Source: Heligmosomoides polygyrus polygyrus
Taxonomy: Eukaryota > Nematoda > Chromadorea > Rhabditida > Heligmosomidae
DNA: 64,000 nt
Direction: 5' to 3'
Assembly: GCA_947396885.1 (NCBI GenBank)
Contig: OX377202.1
Span: forward strand, 4,836,001-4,900,000
The notes below the pieces were generated by a model, which saw only the letters and a program-made list of their open reading frames with translations, did no database searches and had not been told where the DNA came from. The translations under genes and the position numbers were made by a program. This document shows positions 44,029 to 55,151 of the stretch, piece by piece (positions within the stretch are counted from its first letter, which is position 1; each line of letters begins with the position of its first letter).

Positions 44029-44519
44029 CTATCCTATCCGGGGGGGGGTCTCATAACTAAAGAGCATGTAATAAATCGACTTCAGACTTACCGACCAGCT
44101 CCTGCAGAAGAAGATAGGACCTAAACGGGAAAAAAACGAACAGAAAACAAAAAATCGCCGCGGTTTTACAACCGTCTCGGCGGGCAAAGAGCATCGCAAT
44201 GGAGGCTTGCCGCGCGCTACCACCTTCTGACATGTCATAACCGGGGTCTAACATGGTGAGGAGGGCACATAAAGCCGCATGCCGTGTGCTGACCGCCGCC
44301 TGACATGTTATAACCAGGATCAAACATGGTGACGAGGGCACATAACTTTCTGCTTCCAACTGCGTCGAAAACAAATGTAATTTTTCGTTCTTTTCTTCGT
44401 GAATTTTTCTAGTTCAAGCCCAATTTTGTTCTTCTGGGGCCGCTCGGTAAGTCTCAAGTCGATTTATTGCATACTTTTTAGTTATGTGCTCCCCCCCCCC
44501 TCCGTACTAGAATAGATCC
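44029..44519. mobile_element. Poly-G-ended MITE, copy 2
   Basis: GGATCTATCCTATCC plus G8 to C10 plus TCCGTACTAGAATAGATCC, with inner ACTTACCGACCAGCTCCTGC facing GCCGCTCGGTAAGTCTCAAG. Flanks share CCCTG. A doubled CATAACYRGGRTCWAACATGG block lies inside. Confidence 0.85.
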
Positions 44520-44969
44520 AGCCCTGCTCCTTATCGTCGTTCAACTTGTACATAGGTGGGGTTCGTCCACAGAAACGTATGAGTCAGTCGAGGTGCCCGA
44601 CCACTATTAGCAGCGGTCATTACAGCAGCATCTGAGTCACATCGGTGTGCAGGATCAGTGTCTAAAAATAGACCGGCCGTTGCTCATCGTCGCGTATACC
44701 TGCACTGTTATCGGCAAAAGTCGCTTGGAAGGGGGCTATTCACTTCTGCAGAAGAATTCCACGTAATACTACACTGATCTGATCCCTCTGCTGAGAAAGC
44801 AGGAGATGCTGGCTCGAATCAAAGGCAGATGGACCTATCCTAATAGGAGGGGGAGGTGCCTTCACTCCATCTGATTGAGAATCGAATCAGAATTGAAGGT
44901 AAACGATCTTACAATGACGACAAAAAACAAGCGTATGAGAAGGCCTTTCCTTGCAATCTGCGAGCCAGG

Positions 44970-45133
44970 GGCCGGATTCTTCAACGACTTACGTAGCTTT
45001 AACGGTGAATTGTAAGCGAAAAGCGCAGATAACGCGGCTTATCAAGCGATATGGTGAGCGATAAGCTACGTTATCTGAGCTTTTCGCCTACGATTCTCGG
45101 TTAAAGTTACGTAAGTCGTTGATGAGTCCGGCC
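44970..45133. mobile_element. CCWGG-family MITE, TSD CCAGG
   Basis: GGCCGGATTCTTCAACG.. to ..CGTTGATGAGTCCGGCC, with exact CCAGG on both sides. Inner arms AGCGCAGATAACGCGGCTTA facing the complement. Confidence 0.92.
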
Positions 45134-45324
45134 CCAGGATACGCAACATTGTTGGAGTTTGTTTCGTACCCAGGGTACTGTAATCGATCCAGCGATTTTT
45201 TGTTACTTCTATGAAGTTTTGAGCTCAACTTACGCTATGAATAACATTCTGAATCCTTTTATGCTAGAGGTTCTCTTTCACATCATCGACTAGTTGGCTT
45301 TGTTTACTGCGGCGTGATATTGAT

Positions 45325-46447
45325 TTGGAAGAATATATACCATTTCACGTCGAATTGAACACTTCTCAATCTAAACTGGACACTTTCCAAATCAAATTGG
45401 ACACTTTTCACGTCAAATTGGATTTTTTCCACGTCGAATTGGATTTTTTCCACGTCGAATTGGACACTTCAAATCAAACTGGAGACTTTTCACGTCAAAT
45501 TCGACACTCTTCTAAGCTGGCCTAAGAGCTTTAAAATCAAATTGAACGTCCTCCAAATCGAGACGAGCTTCTTACAGGTTAAACTAAAGACTCTCCAAAA
45601 TGGTTACAATAATATTTTGCTCAAGGAAAACTTAGAATAACGTTTTTTGATTTTTTAAAACTTTAGCTGCGGAATGAGTGAAATAATTTTATAAAATTGT
45701 TATTTTTTGAGAAAAAATAATAAATTAAATTTTGCTTCAAGGCGCAGCAAGGCAGCAATCATGTCATGCATCAAAAAACTAGACCGCGCCATGCACTCAA
45801 AAAGCTCAACGCAATGTTTGTTTGATTGATAGTGTAAATACGGCTTATATGCAGCAAGAAAGTTAGGATATGTGTGTGTTTTTGCAATTGTTTGTGTTGA
45901 ACAGTTTGCAGGTGTGAAACTGCATACGGACAGAAATTTTGCTATCAATCGAATGAAGTTTTGGACGGGAGCATGGCGCAATCTCTGTTTGGGCAATATA
46001 AAATGGCCGCCTTCCCACTCTTCTAAATAGGTCTTAATTCATTGTTTTTCCTCAAAAAATAAAATAAAAATTATATATATTAAAATAATTTTTATAAAAT
46101 TTTGAGCTATGTGTTAAAATAATAATATAAATATAAATAAATTTATAACATAAATAATAAAACAACAATAATTATATACTAAAATAATTTTTATAAAATT
46201 TAAAGCTGTGTTCTCTATTACGAAGTAAATTAAAACTTCGAAGAAAGTTATAATAAAATTTTCTTTGAACAAAAAATTATTCTAATATTTTTAGAGAGTC
46301 TCTAGTTTAATGTAGAACGAACTCATTTCGATTTGAAAGAGTTCGCTTTGATTTGAAAAGTTTTATGTTAGCTTAGAAGAGTGTCCAATTTGACGTGAAA
46401 AGCGTCCAGTTTCGTTTGAAAAGTGTCTTATTCAACGTAAAGATGAC
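45325..46447. mobile_element. Long-inverted-repeat element (CACGTCAAATTGGAC family), copy 2
   Basis: Arms of several hundred bp: left CACGTCGAATTGAACAC.., right ..AATTTGACGTGAAAAGCGTCC. The core has GCGCCATGCACTCAAAAAGC facing GCATGGCGCAATCTCTG and a TTTGATTGATAGTGTAAATA block. The first 180 bp of the left arm is a degenerate 21-bp tandem repeat (CACGTCAAATTGGACACTTTT type), whose frame gives a spurious FHVELD repeat peptide. Confidence 0.82.
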
Positions 46448-47680
46448 ATATACTGTTTTCTTGTCAAATTGGGCGCTTTTCACGTCAAATTGGACACTAT
46501 TCTAAGCTGATCTAAGACTCTTCAAATCAAAGACAACTCTTCTAAATCGAAATGGGCTTCATCTACATCATACTGCTGACTCCAACATGGCTAGGCAATG
46601 TTTTTTGGGATCCACCCTAATCGTAGGGGGGCCATAGCGATTTGCATCTTCATTCCATGCCTTGAGTTTCTTTGATGCGTGGGCTTTCATTTAAATTCAG
46701 GAAATATGGTTAAGTGAAATGAGACGACGCACGCAGTTGGCACTTTGCGGTTGCCCCTACCGACTAGGATAGGTCCATTTTTTTGTTCAAGGATGTTTCG
46801 GTATAACGTTTTTTGCAATCTTTTAGTTCAGCACGTGGAACGAATGAAATAAATATAACTTGTTAATTTGAAAATTTTTTAAAGAAAAATGATCAACCAA
46901 TTTCCTTTTTAAAGCGTACAACAAAACATCAATCATTTGGTGCATTAATAAACGAGGTTGCGCCATGCACTCGTAAAGCTCGTCACGATTTTCAGTCGAT
47001 TGGTTGTATAAATGGTGTTTGCGTGAAACACCAAAGTGGGATATGTGTGTTCTTACATTTGTTTTTGTTGTATCGTTTGAAGGCTATGAAATTTCATGCA
47101 AACAGACGTTTTGCTATCAATCGAATAAAGATCGCGACGTCTTAAACGAGGGCATGGCGCAATCCCCCTTTTGGTACTAAAAAATGGCCGTCGTTCTGCT
47201 TTTTAAAACAAGCTTTATACCATTATTTATCACAGCTATTACTATTACTTAGCTTTATTTTCCTCGAAAAAGAAGAAAAGTGAAAACTTTAGTGATAAAC
47301 GTGAGAAAAAAGTGAGAATTTTATTTTTTAAGTTTTTTTTAGTTAGTTAGTTTTTTTTAGTGAGAATTTTATTTTATTTTATTTTATTTTAAATTTCAAA
47401 CAATACGCTCACTTATTGAGCAGATGAATTTAGGGCCATGTTCTTCCCGTCGCGAAACATAAAAAGATTCTTAGGTGAATTAAAACTTCAAACAAAGTTA
47501 TACTAAGATTTTCCTTGAACAAAAAATTATCCATTTTTGGAGAGTCTCGAGTTTAATGTAGAAGAGGTTCATTTCGATTTGGAAGAGTTCTCTTCGATTT
47601 CAAAAGCTTAGGCCTCTTTAGAAGAGTGTCCACTTTGATTTGAAAAGTGTCCATTTTGACGTGAAAATGAAATATTGTAG
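46448..47680. mobile_element. Long-inverted-repeat element, copy 3, with inserted poly-G MITE
   Basis: The left arm starts TTTTCTTGTCAAATTGGGCG; the right arm ends CCATTTTGACGTGAAAATG. The core AGGTTGCGCCATGCACTCG faces GGCATGGCGCAATCCCCC. It abuts copy 2 end to end. Confidence 0.8.
46607..46777. mobile_element. Poly-G-ended MITE, short copy 3
   Basis: TGGGATCCACCCTAATCG plus AGGGGGG to ..CCCCTACCGACTAGGATAGG and TCCA, lying in a T-run of the long-inverted-repeat element. Only 170 bp, so internally deleted relative to the other two. Confidence 0.7.
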
Positions 47681-48294
47681 TTGATTTCGGATCCGTGACT
47701 GCGCGAAATGTTGCTGATCAGCACTGACGTCCCTATGACGAACGTCCATGCAGCGCCTTATCGTGTTGCTGATTCGACAATTCTGTTCGGCTTTTTGATC
47801 GCTAATCAGTGGCGGATGTTGTCAATTGATTGATTGTTCGATCGATTGGCAACGTCTCCTGTTGGTGCTCGATCAGTTCGTGATTGATTTCCTGTGTGCC
47901 TACATAGCATCTCGTTGGGGCGACAGGTTTTCCTTCAGTGAAAGCGCTTCATGTCCACCGTGTCGTTCGTTCTTTTTTCTCAAAAAAATTCTCATTTATT
48001 CGTTCAGTGTGTGAGGTGTTTTTCCTTCATTAGAGAAGAGTTTCAACTTCTCATAGTATTCTGAGCAGGGACTTAAATAGTTGGGTGTGACATGGAATGC
48101 GGATTACAAATGTACCACTTTTAATTTTAAACCGAATCCTTTTCAGTCAAAAATAAACGTGTTAAAGTCAAAATAGAGACTTTATAACAAAGTCATGGTC
48201 TTTGTTTCAAGAAAATTCCTATGAAAAAATCGCAATCGATACATTTTTTGAATGAGCATAGAATTCCCATTCCATTGGCCAGAACAGTGTCTTA
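47681..48294. other. Mostly unassigned, with scrap of the CACGTCAAATTGGAC family
   Basis: About 48120-48240 has arm-like words (TTTCAAGAAAATTCCTATGA). The rest is unrecognised. Confidence 0.35.
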
Positions 48295-48427
48295 GGCCTG
48301 TTTATACTTCCGACGCCGAGCGACGCGACAGCATGTAAAGTAGCCAAATTGATCGATCGCGTCGCTCAATCAATACGGCCACTATACGTGGTGTCGCGTC
48401 GCTCGGCGTCAAAGTATAGACGGGGCT
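48295..48427. mobile_element. GGCCYYGTTTATAC MITE with TTA duplication
   Basis: GGCCTGTTTATACTTCCGAC.. to ..GTATAGACGGGGCT, TTA on both sides (48292-48294, 48428-48430). Inner GAGCGACGCGACA / TGTCGCGTCGCTC arms and TTGATCGATCGCGTCGC. Confidence 0.9.
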
Positions 48428-48667
48428 TTAGATGCATTCTGAGGTGCAGCGAGACAAAAAAAATTGTTGAACTTTGCGTACTTCAGAATGCCAAAGGAAT
48501 GGAAATCCTATGGTCATTTCAGGAAAATTGAGCAACAAGAACGACAACATTTTTTTTGAGCCTTGCGTAAACTATGAAAAGATTATGCCGAGTACACATC
48601 CTGAGCTTTGTAGTGCTTATTTGATTGACAGTGTAAATAACATTTACCTGGCGATGTGCATTAGAGA

Positions 48668-49102
48668 GGAGCGCATGTGGCGCAGTCGGAGGAGGCGCCG
48701 ACTGTCGCCTGCACCCGATACCAGGTTCCTGGTTCGGATTTCCCGCCCAGACAAACCAAGCCTTCCATCCCTCCGGGTTCGGTGAATTGGTATCAGACTT
48801 GTCTGGGAAGGATAAAGTGCTGACTTGTTTGTCGGCTGGCCGCCGCAAGTCATGGTGTGGCCAAATACGCATCATCTATAGGCCCCGTTTATACTTCGTC
48901 GCGGCGCGACGCGATGACCACGCAATGAGGCCAAATTGATCGACCGCGTCGCACAATCAATATGGCCACTATACATGGCGTCGCGTCGCGCCGCGACGAA
49001 GTATAAACGGGGCCATACGCATCGCCTCCACAACATCCCGTAGAAGTAGAATGCGTGGCGCATCCCAAAAGGTATTGAATAACGCCGTCCTTTATCCTTT
49101 TA
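48668..49102 (+). repeat. tRNA-like SINE with 11-bp target duplication, split by a MITE
   Basis: TGCATTAGAGA flanks it exactly (48657-48667, 49103-49113). Head GCATGTGGCGCAGTCGGAGG through tail AACGCCGTCCTTTATCC, interrupted at the ATACGCAT block. Confidence 0.95.
48879..49014. mobile_element. GGCCCCGTTTATACTTC MITE with ATA duplication, inside a SINE
   Basis: Nearly perfect inverted repeat: GGCCCCGTTTATACTTCGTC.. and the exact complement, inner GCGGCGCGACGCGATG-type arms. ATA at both borders (48876-48878, 49015-49017). Its near-perfect arms suggest a recent copy. Confidence 0.92.
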
Positions 49103-49320
49103 TGCATTAGAGAATGGTGGTGTATTTCTTTCATTGTAACTGCTTTTGGTTTTTGCTGTTTCTAGATTTATACGCATGTAAGCATCATTTACACTATCAT
49201 TCCAATAGACAATGCAATGTATAAAACGAGTATGCGGCGCAATCTTTCCCTGTAACATACCAGCATATTCATTGATCTTTAGGGGCCGGATTCATCAACG
49301 ACTTACAGAGAAAATTAGAG

Positions 49321-49826
49321 TTGAAAATAAATAACTTATAACAAATAACTTTACTAGGAAAACTCTAATAAGGCGTGGTGGCTTTCTCTACGGCAAGATT
49401 CCTAGTGCGGTTATCAGAAACAGGTATTTTGGACTTTCGAGTCTATTATCTAGAAGAAAATTATTTGATCTGTGCATGGTTCATAAACTTTTTAGGGAGC
49501 AGTCCGCAGCCAACTTTTCACAGTTCTATACTCTGCGTCCCTCAGTAACCAGAGGGGGTCAATATAAATTGCACTTCGCTAAGCCTAAGACCACGGTAAG
49601 AGCCAAATTTTTCACAGTTAGAGCAGGTTTAGCCTATCTACAAATTAGTAAGACTACCTCCCTCCCGAAATCCAAGTACTCTTTCAAACGCATCGCAGCA
49701 AAACAAATTCTCTGTCCGTAGATATTTAGGAGCTACCTTTGTTTGTTAGTTTTGGTGTTTGTTGTGTTGCAATTTTATCTCACTCCTGTCTTATACAGAG
49801 TATTTCAATAAATAAATAAATAAATA
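49321..49826 (+). mobile_element. LINE 3' end with (AATA)n tail, CR1/jockey-like
   Basis: About 500 bp inserted in the MITE. It ends in AATAAATAAATAAATAAAT, the usual short tandem tail of CR1-like LINEs. Target duplication is obscured by the tail. Confidence 0.75.
49390..49721 (+). pseudogene. LINE reverse-transcriptase C-terminus fragment
   Basis: The frame reads LSSLLSRRKLFDLCMVHKLF, then TRGGQYKLHFAKPKTTVRAK and FFTVRAGLAYLQISKTTSLP, ending at a stop 100 bp before the tail. This is the pattern after the RT domain in CR1/jockey-type LINEs: the LESRRxxxDL block, then R..FF..R....WN.LP, here with the Trp-Asn replaced. Upstream RT motifs are absent. Confidence 0.75.
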
Positions 49827-49941
49827 AATCCTGATAGCGCGGCTTATCAAGCGATATGGTGAGCGATAAGCCGCGTTATCTGAGTTTTACGCTGTGAATT
49901 CTCTGTTAAAGCTATGTAAGTCGTTGATGAATCCGGCCCCA

Positions 49942-50565
49942 GGACGTCGAGGAAAACCGAAAAATTTTGTTTTATTTGTGGTGGCTACCAGTAGATTTTA
50001 TTCTTAAGATACCGAACAAAGGTTAATTTTTAATCAAAATTTAAAAAAAGAGCTTTCCAATCCACCTTCAGTTCCCTTTTACTAGTATTTTCATAGATTT
50101 TTTACAGACCTTAATGGTATTTTTTGCCCTTACTACGTGAGGAGAAATATGGTTTAAATAATTAATTTTAGTTGTGGTTGTTGATTTATTTGTTTATTAT
50201 TTCTTACGCTATGTGTTCTGCGACTCATCGTGTTCCATTTGGATGCATTATATTATGCAAATAAATCAAAATAAGTAAACAATTTCAACCTAATAAGACC
50301 ATGTCTGTTTAATCTCCGGCACGTAAGCAGCAATTACACTATCATTCCAATAGACAATGTAACGTATAGAACGAGTACGCGGCGCAGTCTCTCCCTGCAG
50401 CGCACCAGCAAATTCATTGCTCTCCTTCAGGTCGGCATGAGCCCATCGCCTAAGACTTTCCCTCCTTCCCAGTCTTATCTTTGGTCAAACGATGAGAATT
50501 TTCTGTTTATTGAAACAGTGTATTTATTTTTAAAGGCTCTCTGCAAAGGTGAATTATTATTATGA
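49942..50565. other. Unassigned, with a core scrap at 50320-50445
   Basis: CAATTACACTATCATTCCAA and GCGGCGCAGTCTCTCCCTG match the scrap at 49180-49250, so this is a second relic of the same repeat core. The rest is AT-rich and unrecognised. Confidence 0.4.
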
Positions 50566-50825
50566 CCGTTGTCGCGTGCACCCGAAACCAGGTTCCTGGT
50601 TCGGATTTCCCGCCCAGGCCAACCAAGCCTTCCATCCCTCCGGGGTCGGTGAATTGGTACCAGCCTTGTTTGGGAAGGATAAGGCGCTGGCTTGTTCACC
50701 CGCTGGCTACCGTAAGTCACTGTATGGCCAAATATGCATTCAAATCGCTTCCGCTACATCCCGTAGAAGTAGAATGCGTGGCGTATCCCAAAAGGGATTG
50801 AGTGACGTCGTCCTTTGTCCTATTT
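50566..50825 (+). repeat. SINE, 5'-truncated
   Basis: Begins GTCGCGTGCACCCGAAACCA within the head, without the A-box; B-box, body and tail are present. Confidence 0.9.
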
Positions 50826-51629
50826 TTCCTTTTATGCTAGCCCCAATATGCCTCCAGAGTATTGGGAAGCCCTCTGCATTCGCCTCGAAATCTTTGTTCC
50901 CATAGAGTGCACGCGCTTTTACGCCTATGGTTATGGTCGTCGTCGTCGCGGTGGCAGACACGGACTGGCTCCTGCAATCTGCACAAGGTGCTGACCTCTA
51001 ATTGCCAGCCGCATGTTTTTCGGATGGTATCGGAAATCGCGACCGAATAGCCAGCCGGTTACTGGCTGTATCTCGAACAATTTGCGCGATTCTCGCTCAT
51101 GAGTCAGGAGCTGGCCCCTTTCGGATGGTGTTGGCTTCGGGCCATATGTCCACCACCCAACGGCTTCTTTCCGATGGGATTTTCTCCCGAAATGTGTCGT
51201 ACAATGGCCATTTCGAAATAGCATTTCCCAAATGCGGAACGATACGCTCTGCCATCGCCAGAAAAAGGAGAGAATTCCCATTTGATGGCGGTGTAGGGCC
51301 ATCGCGGCGTTGGGAAAAAACGTGTGCGTGCATTAAATGTGATGGACGGCAGAAGGCTTCGGCATTTGCCCTTCTCGGCTGGTAATTAGGCTGCTATGCG
51401 GCTCCAGTATAATGAACTGAAGCGTAATTGATGCGATAGTGGCCTGCATTACGGTAGCAGCACCTTAATACAGGCTACTCATGCTCAGACTTACTTAAAG
51501 GTTTCATTATACAGAAGCCTTATAGCAATCGAATTGTCAGCGTAGCACCGACCAACTCTGAGGGAGGTGACCCTCTGCGACGCTGAGGAGCTGATTTGGG
51601 CTCCCGTTTCCCATTGTAAGAACTTCTGG
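50826..51629. other. Unassigned stretch
   Basis: Overlapping frames on both strands (for example minus 50931-51302, 123 codons) show no domain. Less AT-rich than its neighbours, so a unique-sequence remnant is possible. Confidence 0.3.
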
Positions 51630-51757
51630 GGCCCGGAATCGCTTACCGCTCTTTAACGGTGGAATTACCACCAAACCTGATGCTGAATGATTGCCATATC
51701 AAGGGATTGGCGGTATTTTAATCGTTAGAGGGCGGTAAGCGGCTGATGAATCCGGCC
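51630..51757. mobile_element. CCWGG-family MITE, short variant
   Basis: GGCCCGGAATCGCTTACCGC.. to ..GCGGCTGATGAATCCGGCC, 128 bp, flanks TCTGG / CCTGG. The interior differs from the main subfamily. Confidence 0.8.
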
Positions 51758-52534
51758 CCTGGAAAGATCCTCCTGTCTTCAGTAGGATCCCGCCCACCAA
51801 TCTCATCCCTTTCATTTGAAGGATGACCTTTTACTGCAGATACATCAAGAACTCGACAGGGATACGGCCGACCGCTTTCTTTGTGGGGAGAAACGTTGTG
51901 GAGGGCAGCTGGAGAGAAGCACCATTGCGTGAGACCGTACACTTCACACGAAGATGCTTAAAAATTATTCTTGTATTTAAGCTATAACCTTCAAATTCAT
52001 GAAACTTAAGAATAGGGATAAGCAAACAAATGCACAGCGAGAAGGAATGCTCCTTTGTTCGAACGTTCCCAATGCATACAGTATCCGTAGGCGTCGATGA
52101 AAGCGCATGTGTGCAATCGCAGACCCGACAACATATGTGAACCTGTTTTGGAGAGTTATTGGCACTGTAACGCTTTCACAACTCCAGAGTTCGAATGGAG
52201 ATCGAAGAAAATTTCGCCCAAATTTGGTCCAGGGCTTTACTTGCGGGTGCTGGTCTCGAATCTGACATCCGTTTTTAGGACTACGGTATTTATTAATTCA
52301 TGAAATTCAAGAAACCTAGAAATAGTGACGAGCGAACAAATACAGAATGAAGAAGAATGCTGCTTCGCTCGAACATAACCGATCTATGCATTTTAGCTAA
52401 GCGTCAGGTAAACGGCATGTGCAAACGGCATATGTGCAATTGCGTACATACTTCTTGTCCGACGCCACGGTGCCAATAAACCTGGTTTGAAATATTATTC
52501 GAACGTGATTCCACATTTGCTGCAGATAGTATAG
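51758..52534. other. Unassigned stretch
   Basis: A local imperfect duplication is visible (AAATTCATGAAACTTAAGAA near 51992 and AATTCATGAAATTCAAGAAA near 52294, each followed by similar sequence). No gene signal. Confidence 0.35.
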
Positions 52535-52723
52535 TGAAAGTGCCATTTTCAAATCCAACTGGACACACTTCTAAGTAAGCTTGACGCTTTTGAATTTAAC
52601 TGAACGTCGTCCAAATCAAAACGAACATCTTTCAAACTAAAGCTTAAAAAAATCAGAGACTACAAGACGGTCAGAATATTTTTTCCGAGAAAAAAAATTA
52701 GCATTACTTTGAAAGTTTTTTAT
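52535..52723. repeat. Left-arm scrap of the CACGTCAAATTGGAC family
   Basis: CATTTTCAAATCCAACTGGA, TTCTAAGTAAGCTTGACGC and AAACGAACATCTTTCAAACT occur in arm order, cut at the mariner. A right-arm scrap lies at 54595-54725, so the mariner may have landed inside one such element. Confidence 0.6.
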
Positions 52724-53998
52724 TAGGTCATCCAATAAGCAATGTCGTTTTTTCAACCTTGACTTCAATTGAACATATTTTCAACAAAACTTTATTTCAG
52801 CCAACAATGTAATCACCATCATTATCAACAACCTTCCTCCATCTAACGTGCAAATGTTCAGTACCTGAACGGTAAAACTGTTGTAGTTTTTGAGCAAAAT
52901 ATGTGGACATAGCATTTTGAATACCCTCCAAACTTTCAAATTTCTCGCCACTAAGAAAATGCTGTAGAGACAGGAGTAAGTGGTAATCCGAAGATGCAAG
53001 ATAGGGAGAATACGGTGGATGAGGTAGAACCTCCCATCCTAATTCGCTGATTTTTTCAAGCGTCTGATTTGCACAGTGCGGTCATGCATTGTCGTGATGG
53101 AGAATTACGCCCTTTCTGTTGACGATCACCGGATACTTTTCCAGTGAAGCTCGGTTCACTCGATCCAATTGCTCACTGCAAAGCTTTGCGTCAATGGTCT
53201 GTCCAGATTTAAGCACTTCAAAGTGGACAATTCCACGGATATTCCACCAAACACAGAGGAGTGCCTTTCTGAGATGAATATTCGGCTTCGCAGTACTTCT
53301 TTGCTGTTCATTTTTGGAAAGCCACTCCTTTTTGCGTTTCGGATTATCGTACAAGATCTATTTTTCGTCTTCTGTGATCAGTCGACCAAAAAACGGATCT
53401 GTAAGGTGTCGCTGAAGCAGTCCGTTGCAAAGCGTCGATCGGTTGGCACGGTTCTCGGCAGATAAATCGTGCGGTACCCAAACACCTGCTCTGCATACCT
53501 TGCCAATTTGGCGTAGATGAAGATGAATGGTTGATTTAGGTTCGCTGAGAGTACTCGAAAGTTCCTCCACTGTTTGACAAGGATTCGCCTCCAGTTCTGC
53601 CATAAGCATGTCGTTGTCAAATGTTACCGGTCTTCCTGATCGAGAGGAGTCGGACGAGGTCAAAATTATCGGATTTGAACTTGGAAAACCATCGCTGGCA
53701 TTTGCGAACATCCAGTGCTTCTGGATATATATCGCAGATATTTTTGGCAGCAACCGTTGCGTTATTACCCTTCCGAAATTCGAACAGCATGCAATGCCGA
53801 AAATGCTCCTCTGAGATTTGCCAACCCATTTCACCTGAACTTGCAAGCTATCAATTGAAGGTAGGGTAGATTGCAAAAGAGCAAGTCTCATTTACCTTAG
53901 AATCACTTTAGTGTACGCTTGAAATACACAAATCTGCCGACAAATAATGAGCTAAAACGGTAGTGCACAAAAAACGACATTACTTATTGGATGATCTA
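52724..53998 (-). mobile_element. Full-length mariner, family C
   Basis: Ends TAGGTCATCCAATAAGCAAT and the complement of TAGATCATCCAATAAGTAAT at TA, 1275 bp apart. Confidence 0.93.
52797..53829 (-). pseudogene. Mariner transposase, inactivated (family C)
   Basis: Starts MGWQISEEHFRHCMLFEFRK. WFSKFKSDNFDL is followed by a frameshift near 53645, then SGRPVTF, SSTLSEPKSTIHLHLRQIGK and the WVPHDL linker. Two stops hit the catalytic core: DEK is followed by TAG where Trp is expected, and the HHDNA block by TGA where Arg is expected. The third block reads PYSPYLASSDYHLL. The C-terminus reaches the expected ..NDGDYIVG stop at 52797. Total length would be normal (about 340 codons). It is a different family from A and B by sequence and termini. 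Confidence 0.92.
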
Positions 53999-54594
53999 AT
54001 AATTCTCCAGCTCCACACCACAAAAGGAATTGGCTAACTCCACCCTTTATTCTAATAATCCGTCCTTCTTTTCGAAAGTAAGATCCCCAACAAACGTTTT
54101 GAAGGAATCCTTTGGTTCCAGTCGTATATCGCGTTTCGGTGGTTGCAGGCGCCATTCTTCATAAGGAGAGAAGGTGCATGCAGCAGAGCGACTGACAAAT
54201 GTGAACATTTGCAGTTTGAAGAGCAGAATGCGCTTAGCCGAACTTCTTTGAACGACGAACATTCGATTCCGATTACGGATTCGTCCTATGGTTAGAGCGG
54301 CACAGAAACAAACATTCGCACATTTCGTTGAATTGGAACGGTATATGACGACGTCACGCTCGGCTGCGAACCAGGACTGCAAACAATTTTCTGTGCGTTA
54401 ATTTTTTAACGGAACTTTTCGATAGATCGTGAAATTTCGTTAAAAAATGCTGCGAACTATTACTTCAAGAAAAGGACAGACGTATTATGTTCCAACTTCA
54501 ACAGGTCGACAACTAACGCTTAACGAATGGGGTGTAACACAATACAATGAACATAAACAATATAAACCAGCTGGAAGCTTTGAGCTGGTTTATT
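53999..54594. other. Unassigned stretch
   Basis: No recognised coding domain or repeat. Confidence 0.3.
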
Positions 54595-54830
54595 TTGTTG
54601 TCCAAACCAAGGTCATTTCGATCTGGAAGTATTCGCTTCTGATTTCAGAAGTCTTACGCCAGCTTAGAAGAGTGTCTAATGTGAACAGTTTCTTTCGAAA
54701 AGTGTCCAATTCGACGTGAAAATGATCATCAAAAAAGCTTGATACATAGGTTCTCGTACATTTCAGGCGCAAAATATTCTATTATTATTTTATTATTTTT
54801 ATTTTTGATATTTTATTATTAATTTTTTCG
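54595..54830. repeat. Right-arm scrap of the CACGTCAAATTGGAC family, then AT-rich DNA
   Basis: CTTAGAAGAGTGTCTAATGT and AAAAGTGTCCAATTCGACGT with GAAAATG match the right terminus of the full copies. Confidence 0.65.
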
Positions 54831-55151
54831 AGCTGAAAACAGCGAATCACTTGAAGTAAGCACCATTAGCACCATTAACGGTCTTCTGCCAACGTATTGG
54901 TAGTTCGTGGATGCCCTTCCTCCAGAGCGGAGCAGGCTGGTTGCTACATGAAGAAGGCTTTGAGTGCATCTTCGATGTCGCCTCGATTTGCGAAATGCTT
55001 GCCTTCCAAATGGCGTTGGAGATTCAAGAAAAGCGGTCGTCGGATGGAGCGATGTCTGAGGAGGATGGTGGATGGGAAGGATTGTCCGGCCGTACTTTAG
55101 CAGTTCAGTCTTCGTCGACCTTGCAATGTGTGATCTAGCGTTATCTGCTGG

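Larger units (their letters stand above)
48590..49262. repeat. Core remnant of a long-inverted-repeat element, split by a SINE
   Basis: TTTGATTGACAGTGTAAATA (48620) on the left and ATCATTTACACTATCATTCC with GCGGCGCAATCTTTCCC (near 49188-49245) on the right match core words of the elements at 45-47 kb. A similar scrap recurs at 50320-50445. Confidence 0.55.
49284..49938. mobile_element. CCWGG-family MITE split by a LINE 3' end
   Basis: Left end GGCCGGATTCATCAACGACT at 49284; right part from CCTGATAGCGCGGCTTATCA to ..GATGAATCCGGCC. Flanks TTAGG / CCAGG. Confidence 0.88.

Noticed and set aside
45325..45525. Repeat protein of FHVELD units
   Set aside because: Produced by a 21-bp tandem repeat in a transposon arm; no start context or conservation.
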